Shown piece after piece: positions 7,833 to 16,145 of a stretch of DNA of 39,178 nt. A program made the translations under genes and the position numbers. This DNA is from Mongoliimonas terrestris. GTDB lineage: Bacteria > Pseudomonadota > Alphaproteobacteria > Rhizobiales > Pleomorphomonadaceae. The notes under the pieces are model-generated. The model had not been told where the DNA came from. It saw nothing but the letters and a program-made list of their open reading frames with translations, and did not search any database. The stretch lies in contig NZ_MSIG01000027.1 in the NCBI RefSeq assembly GCF_001927285.1, positions 1 through 39,178 on the forward strand. The letters are read 5' to 3'. Numbering within the stretch: the stretch's first letter is position 1; each line of letters opens with the position of its first letter.

Positions 7833-8239
7833 CGTGCGCCCCCCCGACGACGGCGGTCGCCGATGCGCGGTCTTCGGAGCGCCGCCCAGCGGTCGATCGC
7901 AGCCTCCAGGCTGTTCAGGCGCACATCGAGACGGTGGTTCTCCCGCATGTCCTCCACCCGACGACAGGCGTGGGCCGCTGTCGTGCGGTCGCGGCCGAAG
8001 GCGCGTGCGCAGGTGGAGAGGGTCACGCCAAGCCGCACATGCAAGAGGTACATGGCCACCTGGCGGGCGCGCGCCGGCGATTGCCGGCCCCGCGTCGGGT
8101 GGCGCAACGTGTCGGCGCCGAGATCGAAAGCGCGCAGCACGACCTGCTCGACGAAGTCCACGACCGCCCGATCATCCACCGGAGCCGCGACCGTGCGGCC
8201 GTCCAGATTGAAGGGACATTTCAACAGAGTTTGGCGCAT
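7829..8239 (-). CDS. DnaA domain IV-like helix-turn-helix protein
   Basis: A 136-residue basic protein. Residues about 55-110 resemble the DNA-binding domain IV of the replication initiator DnaA: ARQVAMYLLHVRLGVTLSTCARAFGRDRTTAAHACRRVED, where GRDRTT-AHACRRVE corresponds to the DnaA signature helix. The AAA+ ATPase domain is absent, so this is not an initiator itself. It is better viewed as a DNA-binding regulator, possibly at DnaA-box-like sites. It forms a coupled pair with the DUF6456 gene. An 18-base interrupted palindrome lies 15 bases upstream of its start. Related genes are common in Hyphomicrobiales near mucR, as here. Confidence 0.8.
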   Translation of the reverse strand: MRQTLLKCPFNLDGRTVAAPVDDRAVVDFVEQVVLRAFDLGADTLRHPTRGRQSPARARQVAMYLLHVRLGVTLSTCARAFGRDRTTAAHACRRVEDMRENHRLDVRLNSLEAAIDRWAALRRPRIGDRRRRGGAR

Positions 8240-8584
8240 CTGATCACCCTTCTAGGAATATTTGCCTAGACAGGAAACCATGGCCCAGGGAAACGGGGAT
8301 AACTTTCGGTTGTCGGTGCGAATCATGGTTAGCACCTCGCGGGCGCACCCCGGTTGCTGTAACCCCTGGCAATTGAACGGGGACTTCCCGGTCGTACTTC
8401 GCCGCCGAGCGGAGCTGCAACCGCGGCGGGGCAGAAAGCCACTATCTTGGATTGCAGGCGTCACGTATCGACGCCTCGTGCGGCCCTTGGTACAGCCTGC
8501 GGCCGGACGGGGACGCCAAGCCAGTTATCCCCCTTCTCCGGAGCCGTGCGAGCATGGCGCTTCCCCGTTCGGAGAACTCGCCCC
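8240..8584. promoter_or_regulatory. Divergent control region between HTH and DUF6477-like genes
   Basis: This 345-base region carries the palindrome at 8254-8271 and several GTTATCC-like words (GGGATAAC near 8296, TTATCCCC near 8524) that loosely recall DnaA boxes. No RNA gene or convincing protein-coding frame is visible. It should hold promoters for both flanking genes. Confidence 0.4.
8254..8271. promoter_or_regulatory. Interrupted palindrome, candidate operator
   Basis: CTAGG and CCTAG form perfect 5-bp arms around AATATTTG, whose AATATT core is itself palindromic. The site is an AT-rich spot in GC-rich DNA, 15 bases upstream of the HTH gene start. An autoregulatory operator is plausible; nothing in the sequence proves which protein binds. 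Confidence 0.3.
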
Positions 8585-8992
8585 GTGACCCTGCCGCGCC
8601 GTCCACCACACCCGTCGGAGCCGTTCGCCCATCTTGGTTCAAGCCGCGGCGGTCCGCCCATCGACCGTCGCTCGGCACATAGGACACGGGCGCTTGTCGC
8701 CGCTCGGGTGGTCCGGGAGGGTGCGGCGCTCTACGAGCGGGCGGTTCATCTGCCCCGGCTGATCCCGTGGGACACCGCCTTCGTCGCCTCGGATCGGCAC
8801 ATCGACACGGCCCGGATCTGCCAGGCGCTTGCCCGGGCCTTGCGGTCGGAGCGCAACCGGGGGCGTGCCGGCCATTGGACCTACGACCTCAATCGCCACA
8901 TCGGCCTGCTGCAGGCGTTCCGCGCCGAACGGGCGCGCCTTGCCCGCGAGACCCATCGCCGTCCCCGCGGGTCGCCGACCGCAGGCGGCTGA
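8585..8992 (+). CDS. Conserved hypothetical protein, DUF6477-like
   Basis: With the GTG at 8585 (GGAGA about ten bases upstream) the product has 135 residues. The stretch RALVAARVVREGAALYERAV, followed by HLPRLIP and later YDLNRHIGLLQAFRAERARL, resembles the small DUF6477 proteins: an Arg-rich first helix, a tyrosine-arginine turn and a closing helix with RH. The resemblance is by eye and modest. The frame stays open to 8447, but the added residues look like translated intergenic DNA. It is transcribed away from the HTH/DUF6456 pair and ends 108 bases before a strong hairpin. Function unknown. Confidence 0.5.
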   Translation: MTLPRRPPHPSEPFAHLGSSRGGPPIDRRSAHRTRALVAARVVREGAALYERAVHLPRLIPWDTAFVASDRHIDTARICQALARALRSERNRGRAGHWTYDLNRHIGLLQAFRAERARLARETHRRPRGSPTAGG

Positions 8993-9100
8993 CGCGGTCG
9001 TGCGGCGGATCGAAGCCTGCTGCCCACGGCCGCGCGTCCGTGCGGCACCGTCGCGGCTCCGTTGGCTGCGGGCTGAATTCGATGTGGGCGGTGAAAACAC

Positions 9101-9131
9101 GAAACGCGGCCCCCTTACGGGACCGCGTTTC
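9101..9131. terminator. Bidirectional terminator between DUF6477-like gene and mucR
   Basis: GAAACGCGG and CCGCGTTTC are perfect 9-bp arms, with extra CCC/GGG pairing inside the loop. On the minus strand the stem is followed by GTGTTTTCACC, on the plus strand by TTCAAAC. It lies between two genes that converge on it, so it can stop both transcripts. Confidence 0.7.
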
Positions 9132-9224
9132 TTCAAACCTCGTCGATGTGGCCTAACAGGCCGCGTGCCGGTCGATGTCGATCGACGGAGACCCGCGCGC
9201 CCCGCGGGACCGCCCGCTCGCCGC

Positions 9225-9641
9225 TCAGCGGCCGCGACGACGCTGCTGGCCGAGGCCCATCTTCTTGGCCAGTTCCGAACGGGCGGCCGCGTAGTTCGGC
9301 GCCACCATCGGATAGTCGGCCGGCAGGCCCCACTTCTCGCGGTATTCCTCCGGCGACATGTTGTAGTGGGTGCGCAGGTGCCGCTTCAGCGACTTGAACT
9401 TCTTGCCGTCTTCCAGACAGATGATGTAGTCCGGCGTGACGGATTTCTTGACCGGGACGGCGGGCTTGGCCGGCTCGGGCTCGGCCTCGACCGGAGCGCC
9501 CTGCACCCGGTTCAACGCGCCGACGACCTCATAGATGAGGTTCGGCAAATCGGCGGCGGCGACGGAATTGTTACCGACATACGCCGCGACGATGTGCGCA
9601 GCCAGGTCGATCACCGTACCGTTGTCGTCAACTTCGCTCAT
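9225..9641 (-). CDS. mucR: MucR/Ros family zinc-finger transcriptional regulator
   Basis: A 138-residue regulator. The N-terminal part (DLAAHIVAAYVGNN to LIYEVVGALNRV) is the MucR oligomerisation region. After a Pro/Ala linker the DNA-binding domain shows IICLEDGKKFKSLKRHLRTHY, then NMSPEEYREKWGLPADYPMVAPNYAAARS, the family signature. C75, D78, H88 and H92 are likely zinc ligands; the second cysteine of the Ros finger is Asp here, as in many MucR proteins. MucR proteins are H-NS-like silencers of AT-rich DNA that control exopolysaccharide, motility and cell-cycle genes. The ATG at 9641 starts the family-like N-terminus; the longer frame to 9905 is intergenic. A horizontally acquired AT-rich gene such as the one at 1.6 kb would be a natural target (inference). 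Confidence 0.92.
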   Translation of the reverse strand: MSEVDDNGTVIDLAAHIVAAYVGNNSVAAADLPNLIYEVVGALNRVQGAPVEAEPEPAKPAVPVKKSVTPDYIICLEDGKKFKSLKRHLRTHYNMSPEEYREKWGLPADYPMVAPNYAAARSELAKKMGLGQQRRRGR

Positions 9642-9978
9642 GTTTCTGACCAGTCCTTGCTTTTGATCTGTATCGAGAATCCCGGAAAAACCAGGATAAA
9701 CGACGCACCTGGAACCACCTGTGCCGATCAAATGGGGCGGCTTCTTCAGGTTGCGACGCTCGTTGCCGCTCGGCAATATCAGTTGCTTCCAGATAGCGCT
9801 CTTCGGCCAGGAACACAAGCGGACGTTCAATGTTTTCACACGTATGGTGTGGCGCGGTGCAATGGTAGACTTGTAACCATGCAGCTTCGACAGACGATAC
9901 GACACATTCGTTCGTCATTTCGACCGCATTTGCAGCCTTCTACACGGGCGCAGCCAAAGCCCCACGGCAGAGGACGAA
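9642..9978. promoter_or_regulatory. Long upstream region of mucR
   Basis: This 337-base stretch between mnhG and mucR (both minus) is noticeably richer in A/T than its neighbours, with tracts such as GCTTTTGATC, GGAAAAACC and TGTTTTCACAC. Such DNA suits mucR autoregulation. A small inverted repeat CACAC-GTATG-GTGTG is at 9837-9851. No credible gene is present on either strand. Confidence 0.45.
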
Positions 9979-10365
9979 TCAGACGGAACGATGTTCTTCG
10001 CCGACCGGCAGTTCGTTTGCGCGGTCAGGCGGGCACAGGGTTGACGATACGTCACCCGGCCGTCCGGCGGACACCGGAGCATAGCCGGCGATGAGGGCCG
10101 CGCGGGCCAGGAGATGCGCGGAGATCGGTGCCGTCAGAAGAAAGAAGAGCACGCCCGCCAACGCCCGCGTGGTAACGCTGAAATCGGGGGCCCAGATGGC
10201 GACCGCCAGCAGGCAGAAGCCGGACCCGAGCGTGCCGGCCTTGCTGGCCGAATGCATGCGCGTGTAGACGTCCGGGAAGCGCAGGATCCCGAGCGCGCCC
10301 ACGATGGCGAACGCTCCTCCGATCAGCAGGCAGACCGCCGTGACGAGCGCGAAGAGCATGGTCAT
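9979..10365 (-). CDS. mnhG: Na+/H+ antiporter subunit G (MnhG/MrpG)
   Basis: A 128-residue membrane protein with three helices. The family blocks GALGILRFPDVYTRMHSASKAGTLG and LFFLLTAPISAHLLARAA are present. The C-terminal 35 residues form a soluble Pro/Arg-rich tail. MrpG is one of the small subunits of the multi-subunit Mrp complex, which exchanges cytoplasmic Na+ for external H+ and is needed for complex assembly. It is the last gene of the operon; its ATG overlaps the mnhF stop by four bases. The start at 10365 gives the normal length. Confidence 0.93.
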   Translation of the reverse strand: MTMLFALVTAVCLLIGGAFAIVGALGILRFPDVYTRMHSASKAGTLGSGFCLLAVAIWAPDFSVTTRALAGVLFFLLTAPISAHLLARAALIAGYAPVSAGRPGDVSSTLCPPDRANELPVGEEHRSV

Positions 10366-10709
10366 CGGCGAACCTCCCCCGAATAGGCGCTGTCCGGTCC
10401 ACTGTCCGGCAAGGTCGTCGCCGCGTCGCCCGCCCGGCCCCGCGTCATCACGAAGCGCGCGAAAGCCACCGTGGCGAGGAACCCGACGAGGCCGAGCGCG
10501 ATGGCTATGTCCAGATACTGGAAGATTTCGGCCTTGAGGCCGATGGTGGCGATGAAGCCGATCACCACGCCGACCAGAAGGTCGAGCGCCACGATCCGGT
10601 CCGGCAGGGTCGGACCGCGGACGATGCGCACGACCACCAGCAGAAGCGCAAACGACAGCATCATCATGGTGACGTCGGCGGCGATGTCGATGATGTCCTT
10701 CGGGTTCAT
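10362..10709 (-). CDS. mnhF: Na+/H+ antiporter subunit F (MnhF/MrpF)
   Basis: A 115-residue protein with three transmembrane helices. The text VRIVRGPTLPDRIVALDLLVGVVIG is the MrpF signature, including the conserved RGPT-DR-ALD block. It overlaps mnhE upstream and mnhG downstream by four bases each, so all three should be made in step. The C-terminal 25 residues are hydrophilic. In Bacillus, MrpF has been linked to bile-salt and Na+ handling as well as to assembly; here the role is taken from the family. Confidence 0.93.
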   Translation of the reverse strand: MNPKDIIDIAADVTMMMLSFALLLVVVRIVRGPTLPDRIVALDLLVGVVIGFIATIGLKAEIFQYLDIAIALGLVGFLATVAFARFVMTRGRAGDAATTLPDSGPDSAYSGEVRR

Positions 10710-11182
10710 CCGAACGCCTCCATGATCTTCTTCTCGAACCCGTCGCGAATGTCGGCGACCACCGCATCCGCATCCGGCATGTCGACGCAGTGCACGTAGA
10801 GAAGCCGCCGGTCGTCGGAGACGTCGACCGACAAGGTGCCGGGCGTCAGGGTGATCATATTGGCCAGGAGCGTGATCTGGAAATCGCCGGTCACGGTCAG
10901 CGGATAGGCGATGAGCGCCGGTTCCAGCCGCATGTCGCGCCGCACGACGATCTTGGCGACGCGCCAGCCGGACTTCAGCAACTCGACGATGAAGAGCCCG
11001 AACAGGGAGATCACCGCAAGCGGTCGAACCCGTCCGCTGCCGGCCGACAGGTCGAGTTTCACCATGGAGAGCGCGATGCACGCAAGGGCGAACCCGAACA
11101 GGATGTTGACGATCGAGAAGGAGCCTGTCACGGCACCCCAGACGCCGGCGAGGACGACGGCAAGAGCGATGAAGTGGGTCAT
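10706..11182 (-). CDS. mnhE: Na+/H+ antiporter subunit E (MnhE/MrpE)
   Basis: A 158-residue protein with an N-terminal pair of membrane helices and a cytoplasmic domain. Typical blocks are LLKSGWRVAKIVVRRDMRLEPALIAYP and MITLTPGTLSVDVSDDRRLLYVHCVD, the MrpE core. It overlaps mnhD by four bases and mnhF by four. The length matches the family. MrpE is less conserved than the other subunits and supports stability of the antiporter complex. Confidence 0.93.
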   Translation of the reverse strand: MTHFIALAVVLAGVWGAVTGSFSIVNILFGFALACIALSMVKLDLSAGSGRVRPLAVISLFGLFIVELLKSGWRVAKIVVRRDMRLEPALIAYPLTVTGDFQITLLANMITLTPGTLSVDVSDDRRLLYVHCVDMPDADAVVADIRDGFEKKIMEAFG

Positions 11183-12777
11183 GGGGCGGTCGCTCCGAGC
11201 ACACGGGCGGTGAAGCCCGCCGGGTCGATCAGGCCGCGGGCGCTATCCTCGGCAAGGCCGCCGACGACGGTCGGGACCAGGCCCATCAGCACCACGGCGC
11301 CGGCAAGCACCACCACGGGGCCGACAAGGGCGATCCGGTCGGCGGGATCCTCGATCCTGCCGATGCCGGCAAGCTGGAGGGTGCCATCGGGCGTACCCTC
11401 CGGGCCGCCGCGCCAGAAGGCGTAAAGCCAGACGCGGCCGACGGCCAGCGTCTGCAGGAAGCCGGCGACCAGCACGGCGGCGGCGAGCCACGGCAGGTCC
11501 GCCGCCAGCGTCGCCTCCACCAGGATCGCCTTCGGCCAGAAGCCGGAGAAGGGCGGCAGGCCGGCCACCGCGAAGAAGAGCACCAGCACCACGCCGGCGA
11601 ACAGCGGGCTGACCGCATAGAGGCCGCCGAGCCGGCGGAGATCGCCGGTGCCGCAACGGGCCTCTATGACGCCGGCGGCAAGATAGAGCGCCGTCATCAC
11701 CAGCATGGACTGGACCGCGTAGAAGATGGATCCGGTCAGCGCGGTCGGCGTTCCGACCGCGACGCCGATCAGCATGGAGCCGATGCCGGAGATCACCAGC
11801 CAGCCGAGGATGCGGCGAAGGTCCGATCCGGCCAGCGCCCCGAGCGCGCCGATCACCATGGTGGAACCGGCGACCACCACGAGGACACTGGAAAAGGCTC
11901 CCGTCTGGTTGCCGAGGAGGAGCACGCCGACCTTCAGGAGCGCATAGACGCCCACCTTGGTGAGGAGGCCGGCGAAGAGGGCCGAAACCGTGGGCGTCGG
12001 CGTGTGGTAGGAGGCCGGCAGCCAGAAGTTCAGCGGGAAGGCCGCCGCCTTCATGGCGAACGCGAAGGTCAACAGCGCCGCGATGGTGACGAGCGGCGCT
12101 TCCGGCCCGGCGGCACGGGCCTTGGCGGCGATGTCGGCCATGTTGAGCGTGCCGAGCGTGCCGTAGAGCAGCCCCACCGATGCCAGGAAGAGCGTGGTGG
12201 CGACGAGATTGAGGATGCCGTACTTCACCGTGCCGTCGATCTGCCGCTTCTCCGAACCGAGTACCAGAAGCCCGAACGAGGAGATGAGCAGCACCTCGAA
12301 CCAGACGTAGAGGTTGAAGATGTCGCCGGTCAGGAAGGCGCCTGTGACGCCCGTCATCAGGAGCATCAGGAAGGGGTAGAAGCCGTAGCGCCGTTCGGCG
12401 GTGTTGATGGACGGGCCTGCCGTCGCCGTCGCCACCAGCGCCGCGAAGGCCGCCGTGGTGGCGAACGTGGCACCGAGCACGTCGGCGGTGAAGGCGATGC
12501 CGAACGGCGGCAGCCAGCCGCCCATCATCATGGTGACGGGTCCCTCGGTGACGACCCGCTGCAGAAGCAGAAGGTTCAACCCCAGGAGGATGGCCAGCCC
12601 GGCGCCGGCCAGGGGACGGTGCAGGTGGGTGTGGTGGCGCACCATCACCAGGATGGCGCCGGTGAGGAGCGGCACCGCCACCGGCAGGATGAGCAGCCAG
12701 TCGGCAAAGGTGGACGGCGCCGTCACCATGGCGGCGGCGATGTCGACGGCGGGTGCGTTGGGATCCGGAGCGGCCAT
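11179..12777 (-). CDS. mnhD: Na+/H+ antiporter subunit D (MnhD/MrpD)
   Basis: A 532-residue protein with about 14 transmembrane helices, homologous to the proton-pumping subunits NuoM/NuoN of complex I. Key sites are visible: the glutamate in NLYVWFEVLLISSFGLLVLG, and the lysines in FAMKAAAFPLNFWLPASYHT and GLLTKVGVYALLKVG. The text HTPTPTVSALFAGLL is the conserved broken-helix region. With MrpA it forms the ion-translocating core of the antiporter in the inner membrane. There are 5 bases between its start and the mnhC stop. Length and order are normal. Confidence 0.94.
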   Translation of the reverse strand: MAAPDPNAPAVDIAAAMVTAPSTFADWLLILPVAVPLLTGAILVMVRHHTHLHRPLAGAGLAILLGLNLLLLQRVVTEGPVTMMMGGWLPPFGIAFTADVLGATFATTAAFAALVATATAGPSINTAERRYGFYPFLMLLMTGVTGAFLTGDIFNLYVWFEVLLISSFGLLVLGSEKRQIDGTVKYGILNLVATTLFLASVGLLYGTLGTLNMADIAAKARAAGPEAPLVTIAALLTFAFAMKAAAFPLNFWLPASYHTPTPTVSALFAGLLTKVGVYALLKVGVLLLGNQTGAFSSVLVVVAGSTMVIGALGALAGSDLRRILGWLVISGIGSMLIGVAVGTPTALTGSIFYAVQSMLVMTALYLAAGVIEARCGTGDLRRLGGLYAVSPLFAGVVLVLFFAVAGLPPFSGFWPKAILVEATLAADLPWLAAAVLVAGFLQTLAVGRVWLYAFWRGGPEGTPDGTLQLAGIGRIEDPADRIALVGPVVVLAGAVVLMGLVPTVVGGLAEDSARGLIDPAGFTARVLGATAP

Positions 12778-12782
12778 GGGGG

Positions 12783-13160
12783 TCAGTATCCTTGGGGCGG
12801 ACCGTCGTCGACCACCGGTTCGGCGAAGCGCATGGCGTCCGTGTCGTCGGTGCCGAGGTCCTGGTAGGCCCGGAAGGCGAGCACCAGGAGAAAGGCGAAG
12901 AAGGAGAAGGAGATCACGATGGCCGTCAGGATCAGCGCCTGGGGCAGCGCATTGGCGGCGCCCGGCGGCAGCACGTAGGCGTCCGTAGCGATGATCGGCG
13001 GGAGTTCCCGGGTGAGCCGTCCGGACGTGAAGATCAAGAGGTTCACACCGTTCCCCATCACGGCGACGCCGAGCAGGATGCGGATGATCTTCTTCGACAG
13101 CATCAGGTAGAAGGCCGTCGCCAGGAACAGGCCGACGAGGACGCTGAGGGCGGTTTCCAT
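12783..13160 (-). CDS. mnhC: Na+/H+ antiporter subunit C (MnhC/MrpC)
   Basis: A 125-residue NuoK-like protein with three transmembrane helices. The blocks SKKIIRILLGVAVMGNGVNLLIFTSG and DALPQALILTAIVISFSFFAFLL-type text (here ANALPQALILTAIVISFS) identify MrpC. The start at 13160 shares one base with the mnhB stop (TGATG), so translation is coupled. The C-terminus has a short acidic tail. The longer frame reaching 13298 is spurious because it runs through mnhB. Confidence 0.93.
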   Translation of the reverse strand: METALSVLVGLFLATAFYLMLSKKIIRILLGVAVMGNGVNLLIFTSGRLTRELPPIIATDAYVLPPGAANALPQALILTAIVISFSFFAFLLVLAFRAYQDLGTDDTDAMRFAEPVVDDGPPQGY

Positions 13161-13582
13161 CAGACGCCGCCCTCCCGGGCTTCCAGAGCCAGCGCGATCG
13201 AGGTGATCGACCCGGTCACGACGAAATAGACGCCGATGTCGAAAAACATCGGGGTCGACAGCGCCACCTCGACGCCGAAGATGGTGGGGAAGACCCACAG
13301 GCCCGTAAGGAAAGGCACGCCGAACACGATCGACAGCATGCCCGACGCTCCAGCAAGGAAGAGGCCGAAGCCCGCGATCTCCATCGGGTGGAAGCGCATG
13401 GCGTGGCGGACCGTCGGCACGCCGTGGCTGAGGCCGTAGAGCGCGAAGGCCGAGACGGCGATCAGCCCGCCGATGAAGCCGCCGCCCGGCTCGTTGTGGC
13501 CGCGCAGCGTCACGAACACGGAGAAGAGAAGCGTCAGGGCGACCAGCACCGGCGAGATGGTGCGGAAGATGATGGTGTTCAT
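13160..13582 (-). CDS. mnhB: Na+/H+ antiporter subunit B (MnhB/MrpB)
   Basis: A 140-residue membrane protein with four helices. It starts MNTIIFRTISPVLVALTLLFS and has the highly conserved RGHNEPGGGFIGGLI motif of MrpB. Four bases overlap the mnhA stop. The presence of a separate mnhB shows this is a seven-gene (group 1) Mrp operon, unlike the six-gene pha operons of some rhizobia in which A and B are fused. Confidence 0.94.
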   Translation of the reverse strand: MNTIIFRTISPVLVALTLLFSVFVTLRGHNEPGGGFIGGLIAVSAFALYGLSHGVPTVRHAMRFHPMEIAGFGLFLAGASGMLSIVFGVPFLTGLWVFPTIFGVEVALSTPMFFDIGVYFVVTGSITSIALALEAREGGV

Positions 13583-15936
13583 TTGCGCTTCCCCGTCTCA
13601 GGCGTCGGCAGGATGGGCGTCCGGGCCTTCACGCGGACGAGGGCCAGGATGGCGAGGCCGGTGATCATCACGACCGCGATCTCGCCGAGGGTGTCGAGGC
13701 CGCGGAAGTCCACGATGATCACGTTCACGACGTTGCGGCCGTGCGCGATGGTGCGCGAATAGGTGTCGTAGAAGTCCGTCAGCGTGCGGTCGAACGGCGC
13801 CTGGGTGATCTTCAGGAGGACCAGCATGAAGGCGAGCCCGAGCCCACCGCCGATCACCGCGTCGACCACCTTCTGGCGGAGCGGCCGGTGGTCCCGTTCG
13901 CCGAGGGCCAGACGCGTGAGCACCAGGGCCAGGATCACGACCGACAAGGTCTCCACCATGAACTGGGTGAAGGCGAGGTCCGGCGCGCCGAAGAGGACGA
14001 AGATCACCGCGACGGCAAAGCCCTGGATCCCGAGCGACACGATGGAGGTCAGCCGGGTCCGCGCGACGACGACCGCGACCAGGCCGGAGACGGCGATCAG
14101 GATCACGACCGCCTCCTGGGCCGTCAGGTCCGGGAAGGCGGGCCAGGCCGGAAGCTCGCCGAAAAGCAGGAGCGGTGCCAGCAGGGTCACGACCGCCAGC
14201 CCGAGAACGATGGCCATGTAGGCTTCCAGCCGCCCGGGCTGGACCACCCGCACGACGACGGATGCGAAGCCGACGAGGCCGGCGACGATCTGGTCGAAGC
14301 CCCGGTCCGGCCCCCATCCGATGCCGCGCACGACGGCGTCGACCGCGGCGCGGAGCGGCGTCAGCGCCAGATAGGCCACGACCCCGAGCGCGACCGTGAC
14401 GATGGAGAGGATCAGGGGCGTCGACACGTAGGTGGGGATCAGGTGCAGGTCCGCCTCGACCGGCCGACCGGTGATGGCGCCCGCCATCGGCAGGACGATG
14501 ATCTCGCTGAATCCGTGCAGGAAGAGCGCGGCGCCGAGGCCGACGGCGCCGAGGACGATCGGCCCGAGGATCAGTTCCAGCGGCCCCTCGTGGGCGTGCT
14601 TCGGAGTATGCACCTCCGGCCCGAGGAAGGGCTTCAGCGCCACCGCGAAGCCGATCACCAGCATTAGGGCGTTGCCGGCGACCGCCACGGCGATCAGCGC
14701 GGTGCGCCCGGCCTCGTCGAGGCCGAGGTAGAGCGCCTCCTTGGCGACGAAGCCGATCATCGGCGGCAGGCCCGCCATGGAGACGGCCGCCACCAGGGCG
14801 GACGCGAAGGTGATCGGCATCAGCTTGCGCAGGCCGCCGAGCTTGGTCACGTCGCGGGTGCCGGCCTCGTGGTCGATGGTGCCCGCGATCATGAAGAGCG
14901 CGCCCTTGAAGAAGGCATGCGCCAGGAGATAACCGACCGCGCCGACGATCGCCGCGTCGGTGGAGACGCCGACGAGGAGGACGAGGAGACCGAGCGAGGC
15001 GACCGTCGTCTGGGCGAGCATCAGCTTCAGGTCGGTCTGGCGGACCGCCATCAGCGTGCCGGTTAGAAGCGTCAGGCCGCCGACGATCGGCAGCACGGTG
15101 GTCCATTCCGGGGTGCCGCCGAGCACCGGGTGGAGGCGCATCAGGAGGTAGACGCCGGCCTTCACCATGGTGGCCGAGTGCAGGAAGGCCGACACCGGCG
15201 TCGGCGCCTCCATGGCGTTCGGCAGCCAGACGTGGAGCGGCACCTGGGCGGACTTGGTGAAGGCCGCGCCAAGGACGAGGAGGAAGATCGGCAGATAGAG
15301 GTCGGAGCCGCGGATCACGTCTCCGGTCGCCACCACCTCCGACAGGGTGCGCGTGCCGGTGGCGCCGCCGATGAGAAGGACGGCGGCGAGCAGGCAGAGG
15401 CCGCCGGCGCCAGTGATCACCAGTGCCTGGAGGGCGGCCCGGCGGGCCCGGGCGCGGGTGTGGTCGAAGCCGATCAGGAGGAAGGACGTGATCGACGTCG
15501 CCTCCCACATGACGAACAGCGTGATGCCGTCATCGGCGAGCACCAGGCCGAGCATCGCGCCCATGAAGAGCAGGATGAAGCTCATGAACCGGCCGGCCTG
15601 CGGATGCCCCTTCATGTAGCCGCCGGCGTAGATGACGATCAGCGTGCCGATGCCGGTGATGAGGAGCGCGAAGACGAGCGACAGGCCGTCGACGAGGAGC
15701 GAGAAGCGCACGCCGTAGGACGGCCACCAGTCGAACCCGGTGGTGAGGCGCGCGCCGTCGGCGACCGGTCCGAGCAGGGTGAGGAAGCCCACGAAGGCCG
15801 CGAGCGGGACGGCGGCGAGGGCGAAGGCGGCGGCCCGCCCGAACAGCCGGTGCACCGTCGGGGCGACCAGCGCGGCGAGGAAGGGCGCTGCGAGCGCCAG
15901 GAGGATCCAGGTCGGGGCCGGCGAGGGATCTGTCAA
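13579..15936 (-). CDS. mnhA: Na+/H+ antiporter subunit A (MnhA/MrpA)
   Basis: A 785-residue protein, the largest Mrp subunit, related to NuoL. The N-terminal two thirds form the antiporter module: MWEATSITSFLLIGFDH holds the conserved glutamate, SATMVKAGVYLLMRL and AHAFFKGALFMIAG hold the channel lysines. The C-terminal third contains the DUF4040/MbhD-like segment ending in FGAPDLAFTQFMVET and an MbhE-like pair of helices (FRGLDTLGEIAVVMITG). It opens the operon. The start codon is TTG at 15936; no better ATG lies nearby. The Mrp complex handles Na+ and pH homeostasis at the inner membrane. Promoter signals in the 160 bases upstream are not obvious. Confidence 0.94.
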   Translation of the reverse strand: MTDPSPAPTWILLALAAPFLAALVAPTVHRLFGRAAAFALAAVPLAAFVGFLTLLGPVADGARLTTGFDWWPSYGVRFSLLVDGLSLVFALLITGIGTLIVIYAGGYMKGHPQAGRFMSFILLFMGAMLGLVLADDGITLFVMWEATSITSFLLIGFDHTRARARRAALQALVITGAGGLCLLAAVLLIGGATGTRTLSEVVATGDVIRGSDLYLPIFLLVLGAAFTKSAQVPLHVWLPNAMEAPTPVSAFLHSATMVKAGVYLLMRLHPVLGGTPEWTTVLPIVGGLTLLTGTLMAVRQTDLKLMLAQTTVASLGLLVLLVGVSTDAAIVGAVGYLLAHAFFKGALFMIAGTIDHEAGTRDVTKLGGLRKLMPITFASALVAAVSMAGLPPMIGFVAKEALYLGLDEAGRTALIAVAVAGNALMLVIGFAVALKPFLGPEVHTPKHAHEGPLELILGPIVLGAVGLGAALFLHGFSEIIVLPMAGAITGRPVEADLHLIPTYVSTPLILSIVTVALGVVAYLALTPLRAAVDAVVRGIGWGPDRGFDQIVAGLVGFASVVVRVVQPGRLEAYMAIVLGLAVVTLLAPLLLFGELPAWPAFPDLTAQEAVVILIAVSGLVAVVVARTRLTSIVSLGIQGFAVAVIFVLFGAPDLAFTQFMVETLSVVILALVLTRLALGERDHRPLRQKVVDAVIGGGLGLAFMLVLLKITQAPFDRTLTDFYDTYSRTIAHGRNVVNVIIVDFRGLDTLGEIAVVMITGLAILALVRVKARTPILPTPETGKRK

Positions 15937-16096
15937 GGCGATGGCTCTGCGCTTCCGGGGTTGACCTCATACGGGCGGCTTGGTGAGCGACCCTAGACGA
16001 TTCACGACGGCAATCCACCCCTCCGGTGGTCGTCTGGGGTGCATTCCGACCTGACACTTTCGTCATGTCGGACGGCAAACCGGTACACAAAACCAG

Positions 16097-16145
16097 GAGC
16101 TGTTCTCCACCGGCATCGGCGCCCGGAGCCGGTGGAGAACAGCTC
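16097..16145 (-). terminator. Strong intrinsic terminator after motB
   Basis: Two perfect 18-base arms (GAGCTGTTCTCCACCGGC and its exact complement) flank a 13-base loop. The right arm ends on the last base of the motB stop codon. On the minus strand the stem is followed by CTGGTTTTGTG, a short T run. It should separate the stator transcript from the Mrp operon downstream. Confidence 0.8.

Noticed and set aside
8290..8535. GTTATCC-like words near the DnaA-like HTH gene as a replication origin
   Set aside because: They match the DnaA box poorly (TTATCCCC rather than TTATNCACA), are few, and there is no AT-rich unwinding region or dnaA, parAB or hemE gene nearby.
13598..15508. 636-codon minus-strand frame within mnhA in another frame
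   Set aside because: Arg/Pro/Gly-rich out-of-frame reading of mnhA, with no membrane helices or motifs.
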